From Paraferrimonas sedimenticola (GTDB lineage: Bacteria > Pseudomonadota > Gammaproteobacteria > Enterobacterales > Shewanellaceae), in NCBI RefSeq assembly GCF_002282855.1, contig NZ_NRIR01000008.1, forward strand, positions 1 through 64,000: a stretch of 64,000 bases of DNA, read 5' to 3'. The notes under the pieces were generated by a model that ran no database searches, had not been told where the DNA came from, and was given only the letters and a program-made list of their open reading frames with translations. Shown here piece after piece: positions 30,227 to 38,000 of this stretch; within the stretch, counting starts at the first letter, position 1; each line of letters opens with the position of its first letter. A program made the translations under genes and the position numbers.

Positions 30227-30292
30227 TTATCCCCCCACACGTGTCCGTGCCAGGTCGAGTAGTAGCTTTAGTAGTGAAACTTGGGTTGCCAT
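30227..30292 (-). CDS. leuL: leu operon leader peptide (LeuL)
   Basis: A 21-aa ORF containing VSLLKLLLDL: six leucines in ten residues. Its stop lies about 37 nt before the attenuator stem. Ribosome stalling at these Leu codons under leucine starvation should prevent terminator formation. It differs from the E. coli leader (four consecutive Leu codons), but the logic is the same. Confidence 0.9.
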   Translation of the reverse strand: MATQVSLLKLLLDLARTRVGG

Positions 30293-30354
30293 TGTTTTGT
30301 TTAACCGCTCTCTGTTTGAAAGTTCAGTGATTTCGGTATTAGTGCCTGCTGCAA

Positions 30355-30384
30355 ACAATCGCCCAAAGCTGCCAAGGTGTCAAC
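30355..30384 (-). promoter_or_regulatory. Candidate promoter of the leu operon
   Basis: On the minus strand a perfect TTGACA (30379-30384), an 18-nt spacer and GATTGT (30355-30360, 3 of 6) lie about 60 nt upstream of the leuL start. Confidence 0.5.
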
Positions 30385-30442
30385 CCTTTAGCCCAAGCTA
30401 GACATTGAAAATCCATCAAGATTGCGGATTTGTTAGTAGAAG

Positions 30443-32275
30443 TTAGGCGTCTCGTTGTGCCAGGTAGGACTCGATTTCCGCCATAAAGTCGGCACCGTAG
30501 CGCTCTAACTTGGTTTGGCCCACGCCTGAGATATCCAAGAACTCGTATTCCTGTGTTGGCGTCTTTTGGGCCATTTCGACCAGACTGGCATCGGAGAACA
30601 CCACGTAAGGCGGTACCCCATGCTCGTCGGCCAAGCTCTTGCGTAAACCGCGCAAGCGATTGAACAACAAGCGGTCGTAGTTCTTAGGCGGCGTCTTGCC
30701 CTTAAGGCGACTGTTGGCAATCAGACGAGGCTCGGCTAACTCCAAAGCTTGTTCGCCCTTAAGCACAGTGCGAGCAGCGGCGTTAAGGCTAAGCGCTGAG
30801 CCGCGAGTGATGTCTTGGCTTAAAAAGCCCAAGTGAATCAACTGACGAGTCACACTGTACCAATAGTCGTGACTGAAGCGCTGTCCAATGGCGAACGTCG
30901 ATAGTTTGTCGTGTCCGCGCTCGGCAATGGCTTGATTGCGAGTGCCCATCAGCACTTCGACCGTATGGCCAACTCCAAAGCCTTGTTTGAGGCGATACAC
31001 GCAGGACAACACTTTCTGTGCTGCCTCTAATCCGTCGAAACGGGTGGGCGGGTTTAGGCATATGTCGCAGTTGCCGCACGGCTTGTGGCTCGGCTCGTCA
31101 AAGTAATTCAGCAGTACTTGGCGACGACAGGTAATACCGGCGGCAAACTCGGCCACGCTGTGAAGCTTGTGAAGCTCAACCCTAAGTTGCTCTTCGTTGG
31201 TGGAGCCTGAGCTTAACAGGCTGCGCACTCGTCCTTCATCCGCTGGGTCAAATAGCAGCAGAGCTTCCGACTCAAGCCCATCACGACCGGCACGGCCCAC
31301 TTCTTGATAGTAGGACTCGATGCTCTTTGGCAGGTCGTAGTGCACCACAAAGCGCACGTTAGACTTGTTAATGCCCATGCCAAAGGCGACGGTGGCCACC
31401 ACAATATCGAGCTCATCGCACAAAAAGCGCTCTTGCACACTGGCGCGAGTGTCTTGCTCCAGACCCGCGTGATAAGCCGCCGCTTTGTAGCCGGCTACTA
31501 ACAGAGCATCAGCCACTCGCTCAACGTTGCGACGACTACCGCAATAGATGATGCCGCTATTGCCCTTTTGTAGCGACAAGAAGCGCTTAAGCTGCTGCAT
31601 AGGCTGAAGTTTTTCAGCGACTGTGTAGCGAATGTTAGGGCGGTCAAAGCTAGAAACTTGCTCAAAGGGGTGTTGCAACTGCAAGCGCTGGACTATGTCA
31701 TGACGAGTGGCCTTATCCGCGGTGGCGGTTAGCGCCATCATAGGCACCCCGGGCAAACAGGCGCGCAAACGCCCAAGGGCTGCGTAGTCAGGGCGAAAAT
31801 CGTGACCCCATTGGCTAATACAATGCGCTTCATCCACTGCCACAAAGCTCACCTGAGATTCACGCACTCGCTCTAAAAAAGTGCCCGCAAGTAAACGCTC
31901 GGGCGAGACGTACAACAGCTTTAACTCACCGCGGCGAATGCGGCTAAATATATCTAGCACTTGCTCGCGGGAGCGCGTGGAGTTGATGTAATCGGCGGCA
32001 ACGCCAGATTCCACCAGCGAGTCGACCTGATCTTTCATCAAACTGATGAGCGGCGACACCACTAAGGTCAGCCCTGGTAGCAATAAGGCTGGAATCTGAT
32101 AGCAAACACTTTTACCGCCACCGGTGGGCATGATCACCAGACTGTCGTGGCCATCGAGCGCGGTTTGGATTACCTCGCGCTGGCCAGGGCGAAACTCGCG
32201 GTAACCGAACACCTGCGCCAACACCTGTTCTGGGCTGGAGACTTGCGGTGGAATGTCGAGGGCGGTTTCGCTCAT
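30443..32275 (-). CDS. recQ: ATP-dependent DNA helicase RecQ
   Basis: A 3'-5' helicase of recombination and fork repair. It is 610 aa from ATG 32275, which follows AAAGGA; the open frame upstream is not RecQ-like. Order: helicase core with Walker A TGGGKS (51-56, K55) and DEAH box VDEAHCISQWGHDFR, RQC zinc region with CRRQVLLNYF and CGNCDIC, winged helix, and an HRDC domain (about 520-600, RLRGLRKSLADEHGVPPYVVFSD). All motifs are intact and length equals the E. coli protein. Confidence 0.96.
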   Translation of the reverse strand: MSETALDIPPQVSSPEQVLAQVFGYREFRPGQREVIQTALDGHDSLVIMPTGGGKSVCYQIPALLLPGLTLVVSPLISLMKDQVDSLVESGVAADYINSTRSREQVLDIFSRIRRGELKLLYVSPERLLAGTFLERVRESQVSFVAVDEAHCISQWGHDFRPDYAALGRLRACLPGVPMMALTATADKATRHDIVQRLQLQHPFEQVSSFDRPNIRYTVAEKLQPMQQLKRFLSLQKGNSGIIYCGSRRNVERVADALLVAGYKAAAYHAGLEQDTRASVQERFLCDELDIVVATVAFGMGINKSNVRFVVHYDLPKSIESYYQEVGRAGRDGLESEALLLFDPADEGRVRSLLSSGSTNEEQLRVELHKLHSVAEFAAGITCRRQVLLNYFDEPSHKPCGNCDICLNPPTRFDGLEAAQKVLSCVYRLKQGFGVGHTVEVLMGTRNQAIAERGHDKLSTFAIGQRFSHDYWYSVTRQLIHLGFLSQDITRGSALSLNAAARTVLKGEQALELAEPRLIANSRLKGKTPPKNYDRLLFNRLRGLRKSLADEHGVPPYVVFSDASLVEMAQKTPTQEYEFLDISGVGQTKLERYGADFMAEIESYLAQRDA

Positions 32276-32472
32276 GAGTCCTTTCAAGGTGGCTTGTGTT
32301 GGCAGAATGCGGCTTATTCTATCGGCTTGCAACGTGCTTGTCTGTAGTTCCTTTGGTGGGTTTTTGGCAGATTTTTGCTGAAACAAAGCTAGTACATTGT
32401 CTAATAAAGGAATTGGTGTTCGCCCTATCGAGGCGTACAATGTCGGCCTGCAAACTAACCGCACTGATTGAT

Positions 32473-33384
32473 ATGCAAAACTCCCAGCGGCAAGGCATTC
32501 TGTTCGCCATCGCCGCCTACGTGATGTGGGGCATCGCCCCGATTTACTTTAAGCAACTCGGCCAAGTCCCAGCCGACGAAATTCTGATGCACCGGGTTAT
32601 TTGGTCGTTCTGGCTGGTGATTGCCATCGTTGCTCTACAGCGTAATTTTGGTCGCGTCAGAGCACTCGCCAAACAACCGAAAAACCTCATGGTGCTGTGT
32701 TTTACCTCTGTGGTTATCGCCGCCAACTGGCTGATATTCATCTGGGCAATCAATAACGACTATCTACTCGAAGCTTCCTTGGGTTACTACATCAACCCTC
32801 TGCTCAACGTGCTGCTTGGGGTACTGTTTCTTGGCGAGCGTCTGCGTAAACCGCAACTGCTAGCCGTAGCGGTGGCTGCAACAGGTGTGGCTATTCCACT
32901 GATAAGCCACGGTAACATTCCCTATGTGGCGTTGGCACTAGCAGGCACATTTGGGATTTACGGCCTGCTGCGTAAAAAGCTACCGGTCGATGCCTCAACC
33001 GGCTTGCTATCGGAAACCGCGGTATTGATGCCTTTTGCTCTGGCTTATTGGGTGTGGTTCACTGACTCGCCGTCGGCCAACTTGATGACCAACACCACTG
33101 AGCTAAATCTGTTGCTACTTGCTGCAGGCGTGGTTACTACCCTACCCCTGTTGTGTTTCGCCGCCGCAGCCAGTCGTATTCCGCTGTATATGGTGGGCTT
33201 TATTCAATACATAGGCCCGAGTCTGATGTTTGTGCTCGCTGTGGGTTTGTATGGCGAACCGCTGACCGACGAGAAAATCATTACCTTCGCCTTTATTTGG
33301 AGTGCTTTGGCTATCTTTACCTGGGATTTAATTCGCCATGCTAGGCGCAAACGCAAAGCGCGTAAGGCAGCCGCTCAGGCCTAA
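32473..33384 (+). CDS. rarD: RarD-type EamA-family transporter
   Basis: A 303-aa inner-membrane permease with ten predicted transmembrane helices (two EamA repeats). The start MQNSQRQGILFAIAAYVMWG matches the RarD family, whose N terminus reads GxLxAxxAYxxWG; NWLIFIWAINNDYLLEASLGYYINPL is the RarD signature. An in-frame ATG at 32440 has GAGG 7 nt upstream and may instead be used, adding 11 residues. Substrate is unknown; the name comes from a chloramphenicol-resistance phenotype in related genes. Confidence 0.88.
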   Translation: MQNSQRQGILFAIAAYVMWGIAPIYFKQLGQVPADEILMHRVIWSFWLVIAIVALQRNFGRVRALAKQPKNLMVLCFTSVVIAANWLIFIWAINNDYLLEASLGYYINPLLNVLLGVLFLGERLRKPQLLAVAVAATGVAIPLISHGNIPYVALALAGTFGIYGLLRKKLPVDASTGLLSETAVLMPFALAYWVWFTDSPSANLMTNTTELNLLLLAAGVVTTLPLLCFAAAASRIPLYMVGFIQYIGPSLMFVLAVGLYGEPLTDEKIITFAFIWSALAIFTWDLIRHARRKRKARKAAAQA

Positions 33385-33393
33385 TCCGACAAG

Positions 33394-33418
33394 CGGCTCG
33401 CCAGTGCGAGCCGTTTTT
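33394..33418 (+). terminator. Terminator after rarD
   Basis: CGGCTCGC / GCGAGCCG with a CAGT loop, followed by TTTTT. Confidence 0.88.
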
Positions 33419-33454
33419 GTTTGCCACATGCTCAATCACTTTCTGGCAGGCACA

Positions 33455-33480
33455 AAAAAAGCTCCCAAGGGAGCTTTTTT
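33455..33480. terminator. Bidirectional terminator between rarD and rpmG
   Basis: A perfect palindrome AAAAAAGCTCCC / GGGAGCTTTTTT with a 2-nt AA centre. On the minus strand it ends the rpmB-rpmG transcript. Confidence 0.85.
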
Positions 33481-33499
33481 CGAAAGGATTAAAAACCAA

Positions 33500-33670
33500 T
33501 TACTTGATTTTTGATTCCTTGTACATCACATGCTTGCGAACAACAGGATCAAACTTTTTGATCTCCATTTTCTCAGGCATAGTGCGCTTGTTTTTGTCAG
33601 TCGTGTAGAAGTGACCAGTTTTGGCAGATGAAACCAATTTGATCTTTTCGCGAACACCTGATTTAGCCAT
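33500..33670 (-). CDS. rpmG: 50S ribosomal protein L33 (bL33)
   Basis: A 56-aa basic ribosomal protein of the large subunit E-site region. The sequence begins [20 protein letters not shown] and ends [16 protein letters not shown]; the zinc-binding cysteine pairs are absent, so this is the zinc-independent (C-) form. GGGGT precedes the ATG. It follows rpmB by 10 bp in the conserved rpmBG pair. It is short and easily missed by ORF callers. Confidence 0.95.
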   Translation of the reverse strand: MAKSGVREKIKLVSSAKTGHFYTTDKNKRTMPEKMEIKKFDPVVRKHVMYKESKIK

Positions 33671-33680
33671 GAGTTACCCC

Positions 33681-33917
33681 TTAAACCTTTTCACCGCGGG
33701 CACGCAGTTCAGCTAGAACTACTTCGATACCCTTCTTATCAATGATACGCATACCCTTGGTAGAAACGCGCAGCTTAACAAAACGTTTTTCGCCTTCAAC
33801 CCAAAAACGGTGGTTTTGTAGGTTTGGCAAAAAGCGACGCTTGGTCGCGTTGTTAGCGTGTGAACGGTTGTTACCGGTTACAGGACGCTTGCCAGTTACT
33901 TGGCATACTTTAGACAT
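33681..33917 (-). CDS. rpmB: 50S ribosomal protein L28 (bL28)
   Basis: A 78-aa large-subunit protein. [23 protein letters not shown] and the RRFLPNLQ and [15 protein letters not shown] segments are canonical. GGAGAGAC precedes the start. It is first in the rpmBG operon, with a near-consensus promoter at 34004-34032. Confidence 0.96.
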   Translation of the reverse strand: MSKVCQVTGKRPVTGNNRSHANNATKRRFLPNLQNHRFWVEGEKRFVKLRVSTKGMRIIDKKGIEVVLAELRARGEKV

Positions 33918-34003
33918 GTAAGTCTCTCCAAAAAATAATCTAACGCTCGAGCATTTAATGTACCTCGTATGGCCGTCGCCCGAGGCACATAAAGAGGGCG
34001 CAT

Positions 34004-34032
34004 TTTATACAGCATCTAAAATTAAAGATCAA
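34004..34032 (-). promoter_or_regulatory. rpmBG promoter
   Basis: On the minus strand TTGATC (34027-34032), a 17-nt spacer and TATAAA (34004-34009). It lies just past the radC stop, giving the ribosomal protein genes their own strong start, so the prophage in radC need not affect them. Confidence 0.8.
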
Positions 34033-34044
34033 GCAATCGGTGGT

Positions 34045-34224
34045 TTAAATCCAACCTCGTTCCGCAAACGAAACAACCTGCTGCTGACCCACTACCAAGT
34101 GATCCAGCACTCTTACGTCGATGCTACCTAGCGCTCGGACTAGGCGATCTGTGATGCCACGGTCGGCCTGACTCGGCTCGGCCAGTCCGGACGGGTGATT
34201 ATGCACTAGAATCATCGCAGCGGC
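34045..34224 (-). pseudogene. radC: radC, 3' fragment cut by the prophage
   Basis: The minus strand encodes the last 59 residues of Rad[20 protein letters not shown] near the break, then [10 protein letters not shown] and SFAERGWI before the stop at 34045. Most of the JAMM-type metal motif (HNHPSG...D) lies on this side. Homology stops at 34224, where an in-frame TAA follows directly, so about three quarters of a normal ~220-aa RadC is missing. The fragment has no credible start. radC next to rpmB-rpmG is the standard gammaproteobacterial order, and the rest should lie at the far end of the prophage, beyond the window. Confidence 0.9.
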
Positions 34225-34442
34225 TTAATTGTTTAACTTATTCAGCTACTTACGGCTTCTTATGAAAGAAAGAAACAGTGTTTGGTACACACGTTGGTAC
34301 ACAAATCAGACGCAAGAATAGCCTAATCCAGCTGAGCTGGCTAGATATGCAGAGGCGTATTTAGTGAAAGAAGTGGCAAGCAGCCTTGAGACTCGCAAGC
34401 GATTATCCACACTAAACGAAGTTAAATCAAAAAGGCTGTGCT
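34225..34442. other. Prophage junction segment
   Basis: About 220 bp between the radC break and the first phage gene. It contains two TTGGTACACA copies (34282-34303). A plus-strand frame begins MKERNSVWYTRWYTNQTQE at 34262, stops at 34321 and continues in frame to about 34490; it has no recognisable similarity and looks like decayed or non-coding sequence. One attachment core (attL or attR) should lie at or near 34224. Confidence 0.5.
34282..34303. repeat. Direct repeat TTGGTACACA, two copies with 12-bp period
   Basis: TTGGTACACA at 34282-34291 and again at 34294-34303, 58 bp inside the prophage end. Short direct repeats close to an attachment core often bind the arm domain of a tyrosine integrase; that role is inferred here. 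Confidence 0.5.
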
Positions 34443-34658
34443 ATGACGATTATTCTGATGCTCGTTTTTGTGATCGCTGCACTCGCGGTTGGTACTAAGA
34501 TTGGATGGATGTTTGGGGTGCCACTGGTCGCATTTGGATTGTGGTTGGCAGTCGAAGCAGGCAGCGCCAGCTGGCGCAAACGTCAGGAGGATCTTTTCTG
34601 GTTCATCGGATTGGCCGGTATTGCGTTTGGCGCAATCGCGACTATTTTTAACTGGTGA
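34443..34658 (+). CDS. Small prophage membrane protein
   Basis: A 71-aa protein with three hydrophobic segments (about 3-17, 20-38 and 52-70) separated by a basic loop ASWRKRQED. It lies on the strand opposite to the late operon, next to the radC junction. Size and topology would fit a holin or a superinfection-exclusion protein, but nothing diagnostic is seen. The following gene begins 17 bp after its stop. Confidence 0.6.
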   Translation: MTIILMLVFVIAALAVGTKIGWMFGVPLVAFGLWLAVEAGSASWRKRQEDLFWFIGLAGIAFGAIATIFNW

Positions 34659-34675
34659 GCATTAAGGAGGATGGC

Positions 34676-34957
34676 ATGACAATTTTTCGCGGCTTACTAA
34701 TGGCTTGGTGGATCATGGTTATCTTTAAAGCCATATCCTCTTACCAAACTTTCCTAAGAGCTAAAGAGCTTGGCGCACCTTTAGACGGTGCATCGCAACT
34801 ATTGAGTCAAGCCTTAGTAGGTGCAGTTGCCGGGGGGATAGTCACTTTGGTATGGTTATCTGTGTTAGGTGTAAAGCATTACATGGGGCGCGAAATAGAT
34901 AAACGCGTCGCAGAAGGGATTGCCAAGGAGAGGGGCGATCACAAACTAGAAGGATAA
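34676..34957 (+). CDS. Second small prophage membrane protein
   Basis: A 93-aa protein. ATG 34676 is chosen because AAGGAGG lies 5 nt upstream; the frame extends further upstream without a ribosome-binding site. Two hydrophobic segments (about 5-20 and 44-64, the latter with GAVAGGIVTLVWLSVLG) precede a charged C-terminal tail (REIDKRVAEGIAKERGD). It forms a two-gene unit with the preceding membrane protein, ending in a strong terminator. Holin/spanin-like or exclusion roles are possible; unproven. Confidence 0.65.
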   Translation: MTIFRGLLMAWWIMVIFKAISSYQTFLRAKELGAPLDGASQLLSQALVGAVAGGIVTLVWLSVLGVKHYMGREIDKRVAEGIAKERGDHKLEG

Positions 34958-34977
34958 AGAGAATTGGGCAAACACTC

Positions 34978-35003
34978 GGGGGCTATTAAGCCCCCGTTTT
35001 TTT
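34978..35003 (+). terminator. Terminator after the two membrane-protein genes
   Basis: GGGGGCT / AGCCCCC with an ATTA-type loop, followed by eight Ts. It separates this unit from the convergent late operon. Confidence 0.88.
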
Positions 35004-35013
35004 TGCTTGGCGA

Positions 35014-38000
35014 TTACCACTGGCCGATTCGGAATTTCAAATAGGCTTGTTGGTAAATCGCATTCTTGCGCTCGTTGATACGATCCAGACGTTGACGCAT
35101 TTCCTCACTTGAATAGTTCCCACGCCGCACTAACTCAGCCTGTTTGTTCAGGACCGATAGTTGGCGTTGGATTCGATTCAATGCTTGGCGTGCGCCTATC
35201 TCTTCGCGATGCGCTTCCATGACTTCCATCGCTCGCTCATGGTTGCCAGTCATCATCGCACTCTTGTAGCTGCCAGCAGCCTCGTTCGCGATATTGAGCG
35301 CATCATAGAAAGCGCTTTGTTGCATCGTGCTCGACGGTACCCCGCTGCCTTGGTAGAGCGTGCGGACTAATGGCAAGCGTTCGATGCCCTGGGCCGGCTT
35401 AGTAATGCCGAGCAGCTGACGCGCAACAATGTCTGACAACATCAAAGCGTATGATCCGAGCGTACCGGTATAGCCTTTAATCAGGTGTTCAACCTGTTTT
35501 GGCGATAGGCCAGTGGCTCCGCCTAGTGCTTTAACCGTGTCGCTGGTGTAAGCGTTATAGCGTTCGCTTGGTAGCTTGTTCCGGTCGCCCATCCCTTCAA
35601 TTGGCGCATCACGGAAAAAGCTCTTATTGGCAACGACCTCAACGAACGGCAGAACCAATTGCGGTACCGGGTTGATTGCTAGCGTTGACATAAAGGCATG
35701 CTGGATTGAGTTGGCGGTATCCTTGCCCGATTGCGAGCCACTGCCCAGCGCAAATAAACGCTCAGGCATGGTGCCAAAGATAATCCCCAGCTCGAACGGC
35801 TTAGGCAAGCGCCAGTGTTCATCACCGAAGAAGAAGTGCCAGTTCGCATCCTTATCCCAGTTTGGCAATGCCTGGTAACGTTCGTCATCGTCATTGATTG
35901 CAGCCAAAGCAAGGCTGAACGCCATCACCTTTAAGCCTTTCATTGCCAGGTTAGCCGACAGCACTTTTAGTACCTTGTCTTTTTCCCCAGCTTTCGCAGC
36001 GCGAACCAACTTGGATAGACCTTGCAGGCGAGCGTTAAAGAAAGGAAGGAAATCGACCATAGTGCCGATTAGCGCCCAGTTACCCTTGCGGCTGTAGTCC
36101 ATAAGGTCTTTAGACTCGAACGCGGCTTCTCGTACCGATTTGCCAGCTTCTCGCGCCGATTTGTAGGTAGAAAGACGGTTGGCGTTCTCAATTTTGTCGG
36201 ACCAGCCTCGGTACTTCTCAATCACCTGTCCTGACTTGGTGAGCAACGAGCTCATGTAATTCTCGATCTCTTGTTTGCCCATGCCGCGCTTAGATAGGTT
36301 GCGTCGGATCTGTTGGGCTGCAGCTTCCGGATCGGCGGCATGAATGTAGCCACCTTGGAACGCCGCACCAGAGAAGATAAGCGCCTTATAGTCGTCATCC
36401 TCGGCAAAGGCTTGCTTAAGCCCTTTCATTGAATCCTTGCCGAACTCAAAGCCATCCTTGTTGATCATCCACGCATGCACCGCATCACGGATAAAGTTAC
36501 GCAGCATGAAGTCCGGGGAGAGTGTAACGCCAGTGGTTAAGAATCGCTTAGCAGCTCGACCGACACGATTGAGGATTGCCTGGTTAGCCGTATCGGTAAC
36601 AGCCACTAGGCCGCGCAGTAGCGCAGGATCATGCACGCGGAAGTATTGCGGTTTGCCATCAATGCGCACTGAAACAATATCCTTATCCTTCGGTGGCGTG
36701 AGCGCGAATAGTTGCTCATAACCTTGCTTGGGCAAGTCATCGAGTTTTTCGATCACCGCATCAGCTAACGCGCCACTGCGACTGTCGCCTTGTTCGTAGG
36801 CTTCTTGCTCAATCAGCATCGCCATTTCGTGATCGCCGTTCGCAGCCATCAGGTGCGCCCAATGCTCGGCTTCCTCCACGCTTTGCTTAACGCGCTGGAT
36901 GATTTGAGCCTTTGGCACAATCACTGGCTTAAAGCGCAGCGATTCGTTGGAAAGGAAATCGGTACCTTTTAGGTTCGTCACCACTTCGCGCATGGCGTTG
37001 TTCTTCAGTGCCGCATCAAGCAAGGTTGATTGACGGCGCAGAATGTTTTCCAGCAAGTCTTTGGTTGAGCGGGTACCGCCTTTCAGTTCGCGGATCTGAG
37101 CAGACTGGCTAGCAATGCCTTTCTTAGAAAATGGCGCGGCAATCCAGTCGGCAATCTGGTCCATTTCTGTATCACCTTCTTCACGGAAAAACGGCACGTA
37201 GTATTCTTCATCGAATCCACTGCGTTGCTCTTCGCTAATCAGACCGGCTTCCTGGGCAATGTCCAACGTGGCGGAGTTGTGCTGGTTGTATTCCTTGCGC
37301 ACCGCCTCGAACAAAGCTTCTTTCTCGGCAGGAATGTCTAGCAACTCGTTAATGTCATCTTGAGTCAGGTTGTTTTCACGACCTTGCTCCATTAATCGCT
37401 CGGCACGTTTAGCGCCCATCCAAGCTAACCAGTTGTTTAAGTCTTCTTGGGAGAGTTGGCCCAGGGTATCCAAAAGCCCGGTGGTACCTTCTTTGAATTG
37501 AATCACGCCGTCGCGCCACTCGGGTACCCCGAAGTTGAACATGCCATGCAGAATATCCGACACACCAGAGGCAAGACGCGCTGACACATAACCCATCTTG
37601 TTCAGGTCGTTGACGCCAGCCGCTTCCTCGGCGTTCTTAATCCCCACCAAGGCATCGAACACACCTTCATCAACCCGGTTCCAGAACGAATCGCTTTTCA
37701 GCTTGTCGGCGGTGCCGGTGAGGATTTCGCGGATCTTCTCGCTAAGTGACTGACTTGCTTCTTCACCTAAACCAAGCTTTTCTTTGGCGGTTCGGGTGTC
37801 AGTCCGCTCTTGACTGTAAAGCACAGAGTCTTGTTCACTATCCCGATTTGTTCGGGAGTATCGAACAGAGGAAGGATCTGAACCATCAGGGTTTATCGAA
37901 CTGTCATTCGACTTAAAACCCATCACGATAGAGTTCAACATATCGTCCATGAACGCTGTATCTTTTTTGGGTATTAACCCCATCGACTCGAGCAAGCGAC

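Noticed and set aside
34262-34321. 19-codon frame beginning MKERNSVWYTRWYTN
   Set aside because: Its repeat is due to the TTGGTACACA direct repeats; no ribosome-binding site or recognisable product.
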